48,931 nt of DNA from Chloroflexi bacterium HGW-Chloroflexi-2. GTDB taxonomy: Bacteria; Chloroflexota; Anaerolineae; Anaerolineales; Anaerolineaceae. The stretch lies in NCBI GenBank assembly GCA_002840735.1, contig PHBY01000023.1, forward strand, positions 1-48,931. Direction: 5' to 3'. A program made the position numbers and the translations under genes. Below are positions 16,210 through 23,842 of this stretch, piece after piece; positions within the stretch are counted from its first letter, which is position 1, and every line of letters starts with the position of its first letter. Below the pieces are notes generated by a model. That model did no database searches. It was not told the DNA's origin and saw nothing but the letters and a program-made list of their open reading frames with translations.

Positions 16210-17076
16210 TTATTCGCCACAGGGTACTGGTAATGCGATATCCATATGCACACCGTAGAAATTGTTGACAGGCACAACGATGGAACCGGTTATGGCACCA
16301 GTTTCAATGTGAGTCTTCCAGGCAAACAGACCAGGGGATGGGGTCTTGGTGGGGGCTTTGGCGTAATCCTGAACTTTCAGATTGTCATCAAACAACGGAT
16401 CATTCAGGTCATAGTAGAAAATCGCGCCACCTGTCAGGTTGACGGTGATGGTGACATATCCATCCACTGGGGCAGAGAAGGTGACGGTGCCGGCATGGAC
16501 ATAATTGGTGTAGTCGGCAATCAACTCAACTGTCTTCTCAACATCATCGTAATCCACATACATGGCCCAGTTGCCCTTCTTGACATAGCGAGCGCCTTCG
16601 GCCCAGGCAGTTTCTTCTTCGTAGCACATGCCGGGTTCGTTGTAGCAGAAGGTTGCGTGGCTGATGGCGTATGTGCCATCTGGATTACCGTCTTTGTCAT
16701 ATTTGGTCGGGGCAAACATGCCAGTGTCACTAAATACAGGTTCATCATAACAGTACACATTGGCTGCATTGCTGCCTTTCACAATGACACAAGCAACCGG
16801 CCATTTAGATGTCCAGTCAAAGCTATAGCCATCATCATTGGAGATAGTAATAACATTTCCACCATCAACAGTATAAGGACCATCATAAGTCACATCACCC
16901 CAGTTATCAAACTTGAAGTGAAAATCAGAATCACAACCTTCAACTTGCCCACACTCAAACGCTGCATCACCAGATTTCCAATCTGTATATAAAGTCGGCT
17001 CCACCGACGCAGCCATTGCCACCGTAGAGATGGCCAACACAAAAATTAATGCAATATAGATAGCTTTTGTTTTCAT
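16210..17076 (-). CDS. Secreted protein, paralogue of the product of 17548-18291
   Basis: A 288-residue exported protein of unknown function. MKTKAIYIALIFVLAISTVAMAA is a clear signal peptide; the ATG at 17076 is chosen over 17115 because AAAGGGA lies upstream and the paralogue starts identically with MKTKA. The mature part shares an ordered motif set with the paralogue: ISNDDGYSFDW, VIVKGSNAANVYCYD, FSDTGMFAPTKYD and ISHATFCYN. The C-terminal third, unlike the paralogue, has a beta-rich TVTFSAPVDGYVTITVNLTGG segment instead of the GYW domain. It sits behind promoter copy B and leader RNA copy 2. Confidence 0.82.
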   Translation of the reverse strand: MKTKAIYIALIFVLAISTVAMAASVEPTLYTDWKSGDAAFECGQVEGCDSDFHFKFDNWGDVTYDGPYTVDGGNVITISNDDGYSFDWTSKWPVACVIVKGSNAANVYCYDEPVFSDTGMFAPTKYDKDGNPDGTYAISHATFCYNEPGMCYEEETAWAEGARYVKKGNWAMYVDYDDVEKTVELIADYTNYVHAGTVTFSAPVDGYVTITVNLTGGAIFYYDLNDPLFDDNLKVQDYAKAPTKTPSPGLFAWKTHIETGAITGSIVVPVNNFYGVHMDIALPVPCGE

Positions 17077-17395
17077 TTCTTTTTTATCCCTTTCTAATTT
17101 TTTTATCATAATCATTGAACAACAAATAAACTCCCCAGTATCGATATATTTTTGGACCCCTCCCTTTCTCCAAATTGCTCGCGTTGATATAAAATTGAAT
17201 GCTTAAAATAGAAAAACCGACCATTGACTTCGGGCCGGTTTCGCCACTGGCTCCCCAAAGGATATACCCCCCTCGAACAGAGGTATAGCGACCAACATCC
17301 TATCCCTTGGATCAACGCTTCCCCACAGTGGCTGCATTTGTGAAAGATTTAACGTCCACTGTTAAATAGATTCTAACGATTCCTAAGAGAGAGTC
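17077..17395 (-). other. Long 5' leader of the second secreted-protein gene
   Basis: The predicted start of transcription near 17363 lies about 287 nt before the ATG at 17076. The leader contains the structured RNA at 17212-17332 and an AT-rich tail; no gene is seen. Confidence 0.65.
17212..17332 (-). ncRNA. Structured leader RNA with terminator, copy 2 (candidate riboswitch)
   Basis: The best-folded copy. A closing stem pairs GCCACUG (17326-17332) with CAGUGGC (17243-17249). Inside, CCAAGGGAU pairs with AUCCUUUGG, and AUACC with GGUAU in an internal hairpin. Conserved single-stranded blocks are GUUGAUCC, UUGGUCGC and GGGGAGC. GUGGCGAAACCGG then runs into a terminator, AAACCG with CGGUUU, followed by U5. 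The 3' half of the closing stem and the terminator arm are adjacent, so alternative folds are likely. Confidence 0.78.
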
Positions 17396-17415
17396 AATAC
17401 GTAGTTCTACGTATT
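17370..17415 (-). promoter_or_regulatory. Palindrome-linked promoter, copy B
   Basis: The same 20-bp palindrome as copy A (17396-17415), TTGACT at 17392-17397, a 16-bp spacer and TAGAAT at 17370-17375, minus strand. The operator sequence is identical to copies A and C. Confidence 0.87.
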
Positions 17416-17478
17416 TTTTCGATTTTTAAGGACCAATTTTCACCAAAAAAGTGGTTTTTGACCGTATAAACAAAACAT

Positions 17479-17506
17479 CCGCATCCCTGCTTCTTCAGGG
17501 ATGCGG
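17479..17506 (-). terminator. Terminator of the third secreted-protein gene
   Basis: An 11-bp perfect stem (CCGCATCCCTG with CAGGGATGCGG, 6-nt loop) follows the stop codon by about 40 bp. On the minus strand it is followed by ATGTTTTGTTTA, a moderately U-rich tail. Confidence 0.85.
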
Positions 17507-17547
17507 AGTGCTTGATGATACTCAGGCAAGCGATGAATTTTCGAAGC

Positions 17548-18291
17548 TTAGTTCAACGGGCAGCTATCTGGTACACGCGTGCCCTGGAAGTTCACATCCG
17601 GGTGGGCACGGCTCAGCAGATCACCAACGGCATTGAAGGCATCGCCACCATAGAATTGTGGGGCTTGCAGCACCTCCCATAAAGTGGGATTGGCGGTCGC
17701 GCCATTGGTGACACCTAATTTGGACAATGTTGGTTCATATCCAAAAATACTGGAAAAAGAATCTGTTGGACTATAGCCAGTGACTGCCCATGAATCCAGG
17801 TGTTGTGGTTGGCGCCAGTATCCAGGTGAGCACCATTCGCCTTCATCTTCTTTCGGATCTGGATTCCAGCAGAAGGTTACATGGCTGACTTCAGCAGGAT
17901 TTCCGCTATTATTGACTGGTGAATACAGTCCACTGTCCGAAAAAACTTGTGGATCATAGAAGAAAAGGTTAGCCGAATTACCACCTTTAACGATGACTGC
18001 ACCAATAGAATTCGGACTGGCGCTCCAGTCAAAGTAAGTCCCATCACTGTTGGAAATCACAATATTATTTGCATGCCCATCCTCGAATACAACTGGATAA
18101 GTCCCATTTTTTGAGCCTTCATCCCAACCATCAATTTTATAAGCATATAAAAAATCACCAACTGCATCACATTCTGCTACTTCTCCACCAGGTTGATTGG
18201 GGATTACTACAGGAGTTACACTGGCTGCCATACCAATGGTTGATAAAGCTAACAACATGATTAAAGATATAAATAATGCTTTTGTTTTCAT
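17548..18291 (-). CDS. Secreted protein with C-terminal GYWR domain
   Basis: A 247-residue exported protein of unknown function. The signal peptide MKTKALFISLIMLLALSTIG resembles that of the 16210-17076 product almost residue for residue, and the first 150 mature residues align with it (ISNSDGTYFDW, AVIVKGGNSANLFFYD, FSDSGLYSPVNN, VSHVTFCWN). From about residue 160 it carries CSPGYWRQPQHLDSW, related to the CSLTPGYWK domain of the 14390-15796 product. It thus links the other two proteins of the cluster: shared front half with one, shared tail motif with the other. It lies behind promoter copies C and D and leader RNA copy 3. Confidence 0.82.
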   Translation of the reverse strand: MKTKALFISLIMLLALSTIGMAASVTPVVIPNQPGGEVAECDAVGDFLYAYKIDGWDEGSKNGTYPVVFEDGHANNIVISNSDGTYFDWSASPNSIGAVIVKGGNSANLFFYDPQVFSDSGLYSPVNNSGNPAEVSHVTFCWNPDPKEDEGEWCSPGYWRQPQHLDSWAVTGYSPTDSFSSIFGYEPTLSKLGVTNGATANPTLWEVLQAPQFYGGDAFNAVGDLLSRAHPDVNFQGTRVPDSCPLN

Positions 18292-18405
18292 AATAATTCT
18301 GTCCCTTTCAGTTTACATTTACTATCTGTTTACTAACTTTTATTTCACCGATCTGCTTTACGCACTTACCTGCCTGGTTACGGCCTCACTTTTTTCTGAC
18401 TTAAA

Positions 18406-18525
18406 CAAAAAAACCGGGCCATTGTGCGGTCCGGTTTCGCCACTTGCTCCCCAGAAGACGCTCCCGATCGTCGGGACAGGCGACCAATTTCCGCCTTCTG
18501 GTTCTTCGCATACCTTGAGCCAGAA
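18406..18525 (-). ncRNA. Structured leader RNA with terminator, copy 3 (candidate riboswitch)
   Basis: The long stem pairs CCAGAAGGCG with CGUCUUCUGG (10 bp, one G-U), enclosing AAAUUGGUCGCC and a CCCGA/UCGGG hairpin. GGGGAGC, AAGUGGCGAAACCGG and a terminator (AACCGG with CCGGUU, then U7) follow. Compared with copies 1 and 2 the stems are different in sequence but equally paired, while the UUGGUCGC, GGGGAGC and GUGGCGAAACCGG blocks are unchanged. Confidence 0.77.
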
Positions 18526-18562
18526 TCTCAGCCAGATGGCTGCTGTTTTAGCTCATAACATA

Positions 18563-18608
18563 ATTCTAATTATTTTCTATCCAGAGTCAATACGTAGTTC
18601 TACGTATT
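18563..18608 (-). promoter_or_regulatory. Palindrome-linked promoter, copy C
   Basis: Palindrome at 18589-18608 identical to copies A and B; TTGACT at 18585-18590, 16-bp spacer, TAGAAT at 18563-18568 on the minus strand. It drives the 17548-18291 gene. Confidence 0.87.
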
Positions 18609-18804
18609 TTTCCTGATTTTGAGGACCAATTTCTGGTGAGTTGCCTGTTTTTGGCCTCAAATCAGCCATTAAATGACAAAATCGACCTCATGATCGATTC
18701 TGTCATTCGCTCTCCGTGGAAGAAAAATGATAAAAATTCAGCGAATAAAAAATGGTGCTCCCTATCCTAAGCCGGATGTAATTTTAGTATCCCTATCCAT
18801 TTAC

Positions 18805-18851
18805 ATTTTACGGAGTCAGAATAGACGAGTCAATACGTAGTAATACGTATT
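18805..18851 (-). promoter_or_regulatory. Palindrome-linked promoter, copy D (no gene directly behind it)
   Basis: A variant palindrome (18832-18851; arms AATACGTA and TACGTATT) overlaps TTGACT (18828-18833), with a 17-bp spacer and TAAAAT (18805-18810). Transcription would run through a non-coding 190 bp towards promoter C. It lies only 13 bp from the 3' end of the BadF-type kinase gene. Confidence 0.8.
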
Positions 18852-18863
18852 TTTTCGACCAAT

Positions 18864-19847
18864 TCAGTACTTATTATTCTTAAAATCAATGCCCAATAAT
18901 GCCGCGCGCGCTTTTGCGATCCCCGCACCGCCTGCCCGGGCTGCCTGCATGGCCATGATGACCGCTCCCACCACTGGTGGAGATGTAAATAATTTACATT
19001 CAGCCAGCTTCGCTCCAACTTGAACACATTCGATGAAAGATTTGCGATAAAGTTCACTGACCTGAAACAGCTTACCCGCCATGACCACCTCAAACGGCTG
19101 CTCGGTCAGGTCCAGCTGCCCGGCAACTGCCAGCACGGAAGCAGCCAGTTCACGTGCATGCCAGGTCAACACCTCTCCAGACACTGCATCACCGCTTTCG
19201 GCGGCCTGTACCACCAGGGGTGCCTGGTCAGCTTTGAGATGATAGCGTTCTGCTACCAGCCCTGCGATCAGATCGCCCAGATTCGTGGCGCCACAATCAC
19301 GGATCAGTAATTCCGCCAGCGCGGTCGCTTTTCCCCGGCCGGTCCACATCCAGGCCAGCCTCTGCAGCACCGTCTGCATGATCTCGCCGGCTCCGCCGTA
19401 TTCGCCAAAGGTGGATGAGTTGCCGGTGATTCTGCCAATTCTACCCTGCGCATCCACCCCGCGCACGTTGTTACCGGTGCCCACACAGGCAGCGATGCCC
19501 CAACCATGTGTGCTACCGCCATAGATGGGCGGCACCGCGTCGTTCTCAATCGCCAGGATTTGTGTGCGCAAGCCCAATGCCTGCACCGCCTGCAGGGTAT
19601 CATGATACTGAAACGGCCAATCATACCCGGCAATCCCGAATCCGGCAGCAGTGATCTGCGAGTGTTTCATGCCAGATTTTTTCAGGGCTTTTTGAAGGGC
19701 TGCCTGCATGGCCAGTGTCAGACCATCATAACCAACCATTTCCGGGTTTCCCCCCGGACCCACGCCAAAACCCAAAACCTGCCCGCTTTCATCACTCAGC
19801 AAGGCATGGGTTTTGCTGCCACCCACATCGATACCCAAAAAGACCAT
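18864..19847 (-). CDS. BadF/BadG-type ATPase, probable N-acetylglucosamine (amino-sugar) kinase
   Basis: A 327-residue ASKHA-fold kinase. MVFLGIDVGGSKTHALL is the phosphate-1 motif, AGFGIAGYD and AIENDAVPP match the sugar-binding and second phosphate region, and CVGTGNN resembles the GTGS motif of N-acetylglucosamine kinases of the BadF/BadG/BcrA/BcrD group. Soluble, single domain, usual length. It starts 14 bp after the GH4 stop codon, so the two are one operon; the kinase would phosphorylate the sugar released by that enzyme. NagA at 41836-42993 could then continue amino-sugar breakdown. Substrate is inferred. Confidence 0.85.
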   Translation of the reverse strand: MVFLGIDVGGSKTHALLSDESGQVLGFGVGPGGNPEMVGYDGLTLAMQAALQKALKKSGMKHSQITAAGFGIAGYDWPFQYHDTLQAVQALGLRTQILAIENDAVPPIYGGSTHGWGIAACVGTGNNVRGVDAQGRIGRITGNSSTFGEYGGAGEIMQTVLQRLAWMWTGRGKATALAELLIRDCGATNLGDLIAGLVAERYHLKADQAPLVVQAAESGDAVSGEVLTWHARELAASVLAVAGQLDLTEQPFEVVMAGKLFQVSELYRKSFIECVQVGAKLAECKLFTSPPVVGAVIMAMQAARAGGAGIAKARAALLGIDFKNNKY

Positions 19848-19861
19848 AAATCGCCTTGTTT

Positions 19862-21154
19862 TTAAAGGAAGAAACGTGGTAGATAGCGCCGGTGCGTGCT
19901 GAGCATATCCTCCAGCAGCACACCTGCCTGATCCTCATCGGGGCCGAGGGGATGAGCCAGCAAAGCCCGGAAAGCAGCTGCCCGGTCACCATGCACCGCC
20001 GCTTCCACTGTCAGTAGCTCATACTGCTTGACCTGTTCGAGCAGGGCATAATTATAGAGTGGCAGTGGTTGCGTGGGTAATGGCTGTACCCCGGAGCGAT
20101 CCACCCTGCAAGGCATTTCCAATACCCACTCTTTCTCCCAGCCTTTTACCTGACCGTTATGGGTAACATTGGCGATATGGGTTTCTCCCAGATCATTCCA
20201 ATAGGCATCTATCATGCTGGCGGCCACACTGGAATAGTAGGCCCCACCGCGTTGCATCAGTCCCGCGGGAATCGTATCGCAAGCCGGATCAGCGTACTGC
20301 GCCAGCAGGTCTTTTTCCACCGCCATCACCTCTTCCGCCCGCGAGGGTGGCCAGTTCTTTTGCAGCGCCACCTTTTTGGCTGCCTGAAAGTAATATTCCA
20401 GATAGTCGTTCGGAATTACGCCTTGCTTTTCTATAAAATCCGGATGAAAGGGCGGATCTGGCATGGCGCGCAGTTGTTGTACATACCCGTTGAAGACTTC
20501 ATCCCAGACATCTTCCCCCTTCAGCCTGAAACCAGAATGCCAGGTGAGATGATTCAAGCCCAGGGTCAACAACTCCCCGTCTTCCGCCGCATACATCACA
20601 CCATCCCGTTCTGAAAATTGCTGCAAAATCTTCATCCTGGTGGTAAAAGCCGAGTTACACACACCGGCAGCTTTGATTTTCGGGGCATAGCGTTGAATGG
20701 CTTCCATGATCAAACCGGATGGATTGGTGAAATTCAGCAAGAGCGCTCCCGGCGCTACCTGCTGAATCTGATCACAGATTTCGAGGATAACCGGGATGGT
20801 GCGCAAGGCTTTCGACATGCCGCCAATGCCGGTCGTTTCCTGGCCGACCAGACCATGCCGGCGCCCCAGGTATTCATCCTCGCGGCGTGCCGCCATCTGA
20901 CCGACGCGTAGCTGGGTGATGACCACATCTGCACCTGCAAGCGCCAGGTGGCGATCCTCACTCAGAACAATCCGAATAGGCGCACCTGCCCGATTCACCA
21001 GACGTTGCGCAAAACCGCCCACCACCTGCAATCGGGCAGGGTCAATATCCATCAGGCAGATTTCTTCAACCGGCAACCTGTCCACCCGCTCCAAAAAGCC
21101 GTTGATCAACTCAGGTGTATAGGTGGAACCTGCGCCAATGACTGCAATTTTCAT
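19862..21154 (-). CDS. GH4 family glycosidase (6-phospho-beta-glucosidase type)
   Basis: The 430-residue protein is a GH4 enzyme, which cleaves by an NAD- and metal-dependent oxidation-elimination mechanism. MKIAVIGAGSTYTPELI is the NAD-binding start, GVCNSAFT supplies the family Cys-Asn metal motif, LNHLTWH carries the second metal ligand region and GGMSKALRTIPV is a family signature. Similarity is to the 6-phospho-beta-glucosidase/ChbF branch. No phosphotransferase system is visible, so either the substrate is phosphorylated by another route or this member acts on an unphosphorylated disaccharide, with the adjacent kinase acting afterwards. AAGGA precedes the ATG. Confidence 0.92.
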   Translation of the reverse strand: MKIAVIGAGSTYTPELINGFLERVDRLPVEEICLMDIDPARLQVVGGFAQRLVNRAGAPIRIVLSEDRHLALAGADVVITQLRVGQMAARREDEYLGRRHGLVGQETTGIGGMSKALRTIPVILEICDQIQQVAPGALLLNFTNPSGLIMEAIQRYAPKIKAAGVCNSAFTTRMKILQQFSERDGVMYAAEDGELLTLGLNHLTWHSGFRLKGEDVWDEVFNGYVQQLRAMPDPPFHPDFIEKQGVIPNDYLEYYFQAAKKVALQKNWPPSRAEEVMAVEKDLLAQYADPACDTIPAGLMQRGGAYYSSVAASMIDAYWNDLGETHIANVTHNGQVKGWEKEWVLEMPCRVDRSGVQPLPTQPLPLYNYALLEQVKQYELLTVEAAVHGDRAAAFRALLAHPLGPDEDQAGVLLEDMLSTHRRYLPRFFL

Positions 21155-21207
21155 AAAGGGTCCTTCTGTGCTGTTCTGTTCTGCAGTAAATTAAATGTAG
21201 AACTTCA

Positions 21208-21459
21208 TCAGTGAAATAAATTGTTAAAAAAGCGCTCGACTCCACTCTGAATCTGTGAACTGCCACTGGTTAGATTCAGCATCAGTATCATAAAACCGAT
21301 AATCAATAGAAAAATAATAAATCCAGCCGCAAAGTCCCTGCTCAAGGTCCTGAATATTTTGGTTAATAACCACATAACCAGTACTGCCCCCACAAAAACC
21401 AGTACATACCATAACTCATTCGTCATCGGATAGCCGAATAAATACGGGGGAAAACGCAA
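21208..21459 (-). CDS. Small two-segment membrane protein
   Basis: An 83-residue protein of unknown function with two hydrophobic segments: WYVLVFVGAVLVMWLLT and AGFIIFLLIIGFMILML. The TTG at 21459 is preferred as start because AGGAGGT stands 6 nt upstream; the ATG at 21480 would place that site inside the gene. It lies between the fructose-bisphosphatase and GH4 genes on the same strand. No domain is recognised. Confidence 0.6.
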   Translation of the reverse strand: MRFPPYLFGYPMTNELWYVLVFVGAVLVMWLLTKIFRTLSRDFAAGFIIFLLIIGFMILMLNLTSGSSQIQSGVERFFNNLFH

Positions 21460-21554
21460 GGCACACCTCCTTTCCAGCAATGAATTTGTATTGGTTCACT
21501 CATATTATAGAGGATTTTGCCTGAAAAAGAAGATGAATTGTGTTGAAAGCCTAT

Positions 21555-22580
21555 TTAACCGTACTTGCGGATATATTCCTCTGCCTGTCTCACCAAATCA
21601 GTATTCCCAATGAATAATGATGTGCGCTGATGCAGACTGTGTGGCTGTAAATCGAGGATATCCTCAAACCCTGTCGAGGCCGCCCCACCCGCCTGCTCTG
21701 CGATGAAGGCCAGCGGATTGGCTTCATAGGTGAGGCGCAACTTGCCTTCCGGTTTGGAAATATCCCAGGGATAATAGAAGATGCCACCCGACAGCAGCGT
21801 GCGGTGGAAATCGACCACCAGAGAACCCACATAGCGCATCGAGATGGATTGGGTCTCACTGGTCATCGCCTGTAAATGTTGCGTGAACTTCTGAACCCCT
21901 GGAGACCAGCGATTAAAGTAACCCTGGTTGACGCTGTAATAAGTCGGGATATTGGGCATGCGGATATTTTCATGCGAAAGCAGAAATTCACCAATCGATG
22001 GATCCAGTGTAAAGCCATGCACTCCCTGCCCGGTGGAGTAAACAAACATCGTACTGGCGCCATACACGATGTAACCAGCCGCCACCATCTTTCTCCCATT
22101 TTGAAGACAATCCTCCTCGGTACCGCGTCCGGAAGTACTCACCCGGGAGTAAATGGCAAAGATGGTCCCCACACCTACATTGAAATCGATATTGGAGGAG
22201 CCATCCAATGGATCATACAGCAGCACATATTTCCCGGTTGGATATTGCTCCGGGATGGGGATAATGTCCTTATGCTCCTCGGATGCGATCACGGCCAAAC
22301 GACCGGTGTGATCATTGAGCATATAGAGCGTTTCATCCGCCAGCTTATCCAGTTTCATCACCTGTTCACCCTGCACATTCACATCACCGGTTTTCCCCAG
22401 AATTTGTGCCAACCCGGCTTTTGACATCTGACTGGCGATCATTTTGCCTGCCAGCGCAATATCGTACAGCAGATTGGTCAAAACACCGGTTGCTTCGGGA
22501 TGGAAGCGTTGCTGTTCCAGAATATGCCTTTCAATCGTCATGATCGTATCAATATTTGACGCGAATGGTGAACTAGCCAT
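21555..22580 (-). CDS. fbp: Fructose-1,6-bisphosphatase class I
   Basis: A 341-residue class I FBPase, converting fructose 1,6-bisphosphate to fructose 6-phosphate in gluconeogenesis. Motifs: IASEEHKD with metal-binding glutamates, [11 protein letters not shown] (the metal/phosphate site), [16 protein letters not shown] and [15 protein letters not shown]. The ATG at 22580 is chosen because GAGGAG precedes it and MASSPF gives the normal family length; the ATG at 22628 adds 16 residues without a binding site. A separate promoter is probable at 22684-22711. A cysteine-containing redox loop of chloroplast enzymes is absent. Confidence 0.96.
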   Translation of the reverse strand: MASSPFASNIDTIMTIERHILEQQRFHPEATGVLTNLLYDIALAGKMIASQMSKAGLAQILGKTGDVNVQGEQVMKLDKLADETLYMLNDHTGRLAVIASEEHKDIIPIPEQYPTGKYVLLYDPLDGSSNIDFNVGVGTIFAIYSRVSTSGRGTEEDCLQNGRKMVAAGYIVYGASTMFVYSTGQGVHGFTLDPSIGEFLLSHENIRMPNIPTYYSVNQGYFNRWSPGVQKFTQHLQAMTSETQSISMRYVGSLVVDFHRTLLSGGIFYYPWDISKPEGKLRLTYEANPLAFIAEQAGGAASTGFEDILDLQPHSLHQRTSLFIGNTDLVRQAEEYIRKYG

Positions 22581-22683
22581 GAAAATTTCTCCTCTAAATG
22601 TGTTAAATGAGTTGAGCAAGGCTGACATACTAACAATCCCTCACAGGATTTCTCCTGAAGGATCAACCCAACCTCTACTTAAG

Positions 22684-22711
22684 ATTGTAGCCATCCCTGA
22701 GAATAAATCAA
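22684..22711 (-). promoter_or_regulatory. Probable fbp promoter
   Basis: Minus-strand TTGATT (22706-22711), a 16-bp spacer and TACAAT (22684-22689), about 100 bp before the fbp start codon. Both hexamers are close to consensus but the site is supported only by pattern. Confidence 0.5.
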
Positions 22712-22785
22712 ATCACAGGCATCCTCTTTTTTAGGATTTTTGGCAACCAAAGACGGTGAATTAGACCGTCTGTAAACTAGGTGAT

Positions 22786-23829
22786 CTATTCATCGACCAA
22801 AATTTCAGGATGGATTGCCATTTTAACGACCGGTTTCTGATATTCCGCCAGTTCGGTATGCATTCTTACTTCACCTCTGGTTTTGCGAACATATAGGACA
22901 GTCAAAATCGATCCAACCAGGAAGGCAAAGATCCCCACCAGTCCCGCTTCTGGGCCAAAAGCGCCACCGGTCAATAGATCCGGACCCCCCTGCAGGATAC
23001 TTATGATGCTGGTTCCACTTTTGGATCCACTGACCGGGAAGCCAAACACATTGCCCTGAAAGAAATTCCAGGTGATGTGTAATCCAATCGGGATGGCCAG
23101 TTCGCCGGTCAACACAAACCCCAGCCCCAGGAACAGCCCGGACAGAATCAAATTCAGGGTCGAGATCCATGAGGAGTTCGGGTTGGCTGCATGCAACAAA
23201 CCGAAAACAGAAGAGGAGATCAGGTAACCCGCCCACAAACCACCGCCTTTACCCAGAATGCCCCAATTCAATCCTTCTGCCAGATTGCGTAGATGATAGC
23301 CACGGCTTAACATTTCTTCATAGATGCCTACCGCGATGAACCCCACCAGCGCTGCCAGCCAACCGCTCAGGAAGGAATTTCCAATGGAGTGGAAGGTGTC
23401 TTCAATCGTGATCCAACCCGCTGCCAGTTCAATTACGAAGATCAGTAGCATTAGAATCGCGCCTAACCCCAGCCCGAAGCCCAGATCCAGCCACCACTGG
23501 CGAGAAAAGTGAAATCCAAAATCCACAAACTTGCGCCGGTCCAGTAGCCAACCAGCCAGCAAAAAGGTCAGAAAAATGACCACCACCGTAGCGACCCCAT
23601 TCAGGGCAAAAAACCACCCCCCTCCCAGGCTCATCATCACATCCATCAATGCATCCTGATTGAGCAGCAAATCCAGATCAGCCTGTCCACTGGCAGACAT
23701 GATCAGCATCGCAATAACCCCCAGCACCGTACTGATGAGGGTTAATCCCACCAGGAACAAACCGCCCTGGATCAGGATACGCCACAAGGCGCGAATTCGT
23801 TTTTGTTCATGGTTATAGAATGGGTTCAT
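22786..23829 (-). CDS. CPBP family intramembrane metalloprotease
   Basis: A 347-residue multi-pass membrane protein with about eight hydrophobic segments. The CPBP (CAAX protease/Abi) motifs are present in order: YEEMLSRGY (EExxxR), FGLLHAANPN (FxxxH) and LHITWNFFQGN (HxxxN), between roughly residues 168 and 265. The family cleaves or processes membrane-bound substrates and includes Rce1-like and bacteriocin-immunity proteins; the target here is unknown. AGGAG precedes the ATG. It starts 13 bp after the URO-D-like gene on the same strand. Confidence 0.92.
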   Translation of the reverse strand: MNPFYNHEQKRIRALWRILIQGGLFLVGLTLISTVLGVIAMLIMSASGQADLDLLLNQDALMDVMMSLGGGWFFALNGVATVVVIFLTFLLAGWLLDRRKFVDFGFHFSRQWWLDLGFGLGLGAILMLLIFVIELAAGWITIEDTFHSIGNSFLSGWLAALVGFIAVGIYEEMLSRGYHLRNLAEGLNWGILGKGGGLWAGYLISSSVFGLLHAANPNSSWISTLNLILSGLFLGLGFVLTGELAIPIGLHITWNFFQGNVFGFPVSGSKSGTSIISILQGGPDLLTGGAFGPEAGLVGIFAFLVGSILTVLYVRKTRGEVRMHTELAEYQKPVVKMAIHPEILVDE

Positions 23830-23842
23830 TTTTGTTCTCCTA

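Larger units (their letters stand above)
18292..18863 (-). other. Regulatory region: two promoters, one leader RNA, no protein gene
   Basis: It holds leader RNA copy 3 (18406-18525), promoter copy C and, 240 bp further upstream, promoter copy D. Between the two promoters (18612-18800) there is a hairpin with arms AATGACA and TGTCATT and a 14-codon frame (MTESIMRSILSFNG) after GGAG on the minus strand, which I do not count as a gene. Confidence 0.65.

Noticed and set aside
17077-17115. Upstream ATG at 17115 as the start of the second secreted protein
   Set aside because: It would put charged residues ahead of a clean signal peptide; the ATG at 17076 has AAAGGGA upstream and matches the paralogue's MKTKA start.
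15873-18525. Leader RNAs as c-di-GMP-I, cobalamin or ZTP riboswitches
   Set aside because: Control of secreted proteins suggested c-di-GMP, GCCACUG suggested cobalamin and GGGGAGC suggested ZTP, but none of the fuller consensus patterns can be laid over all three copies. The class is left open.
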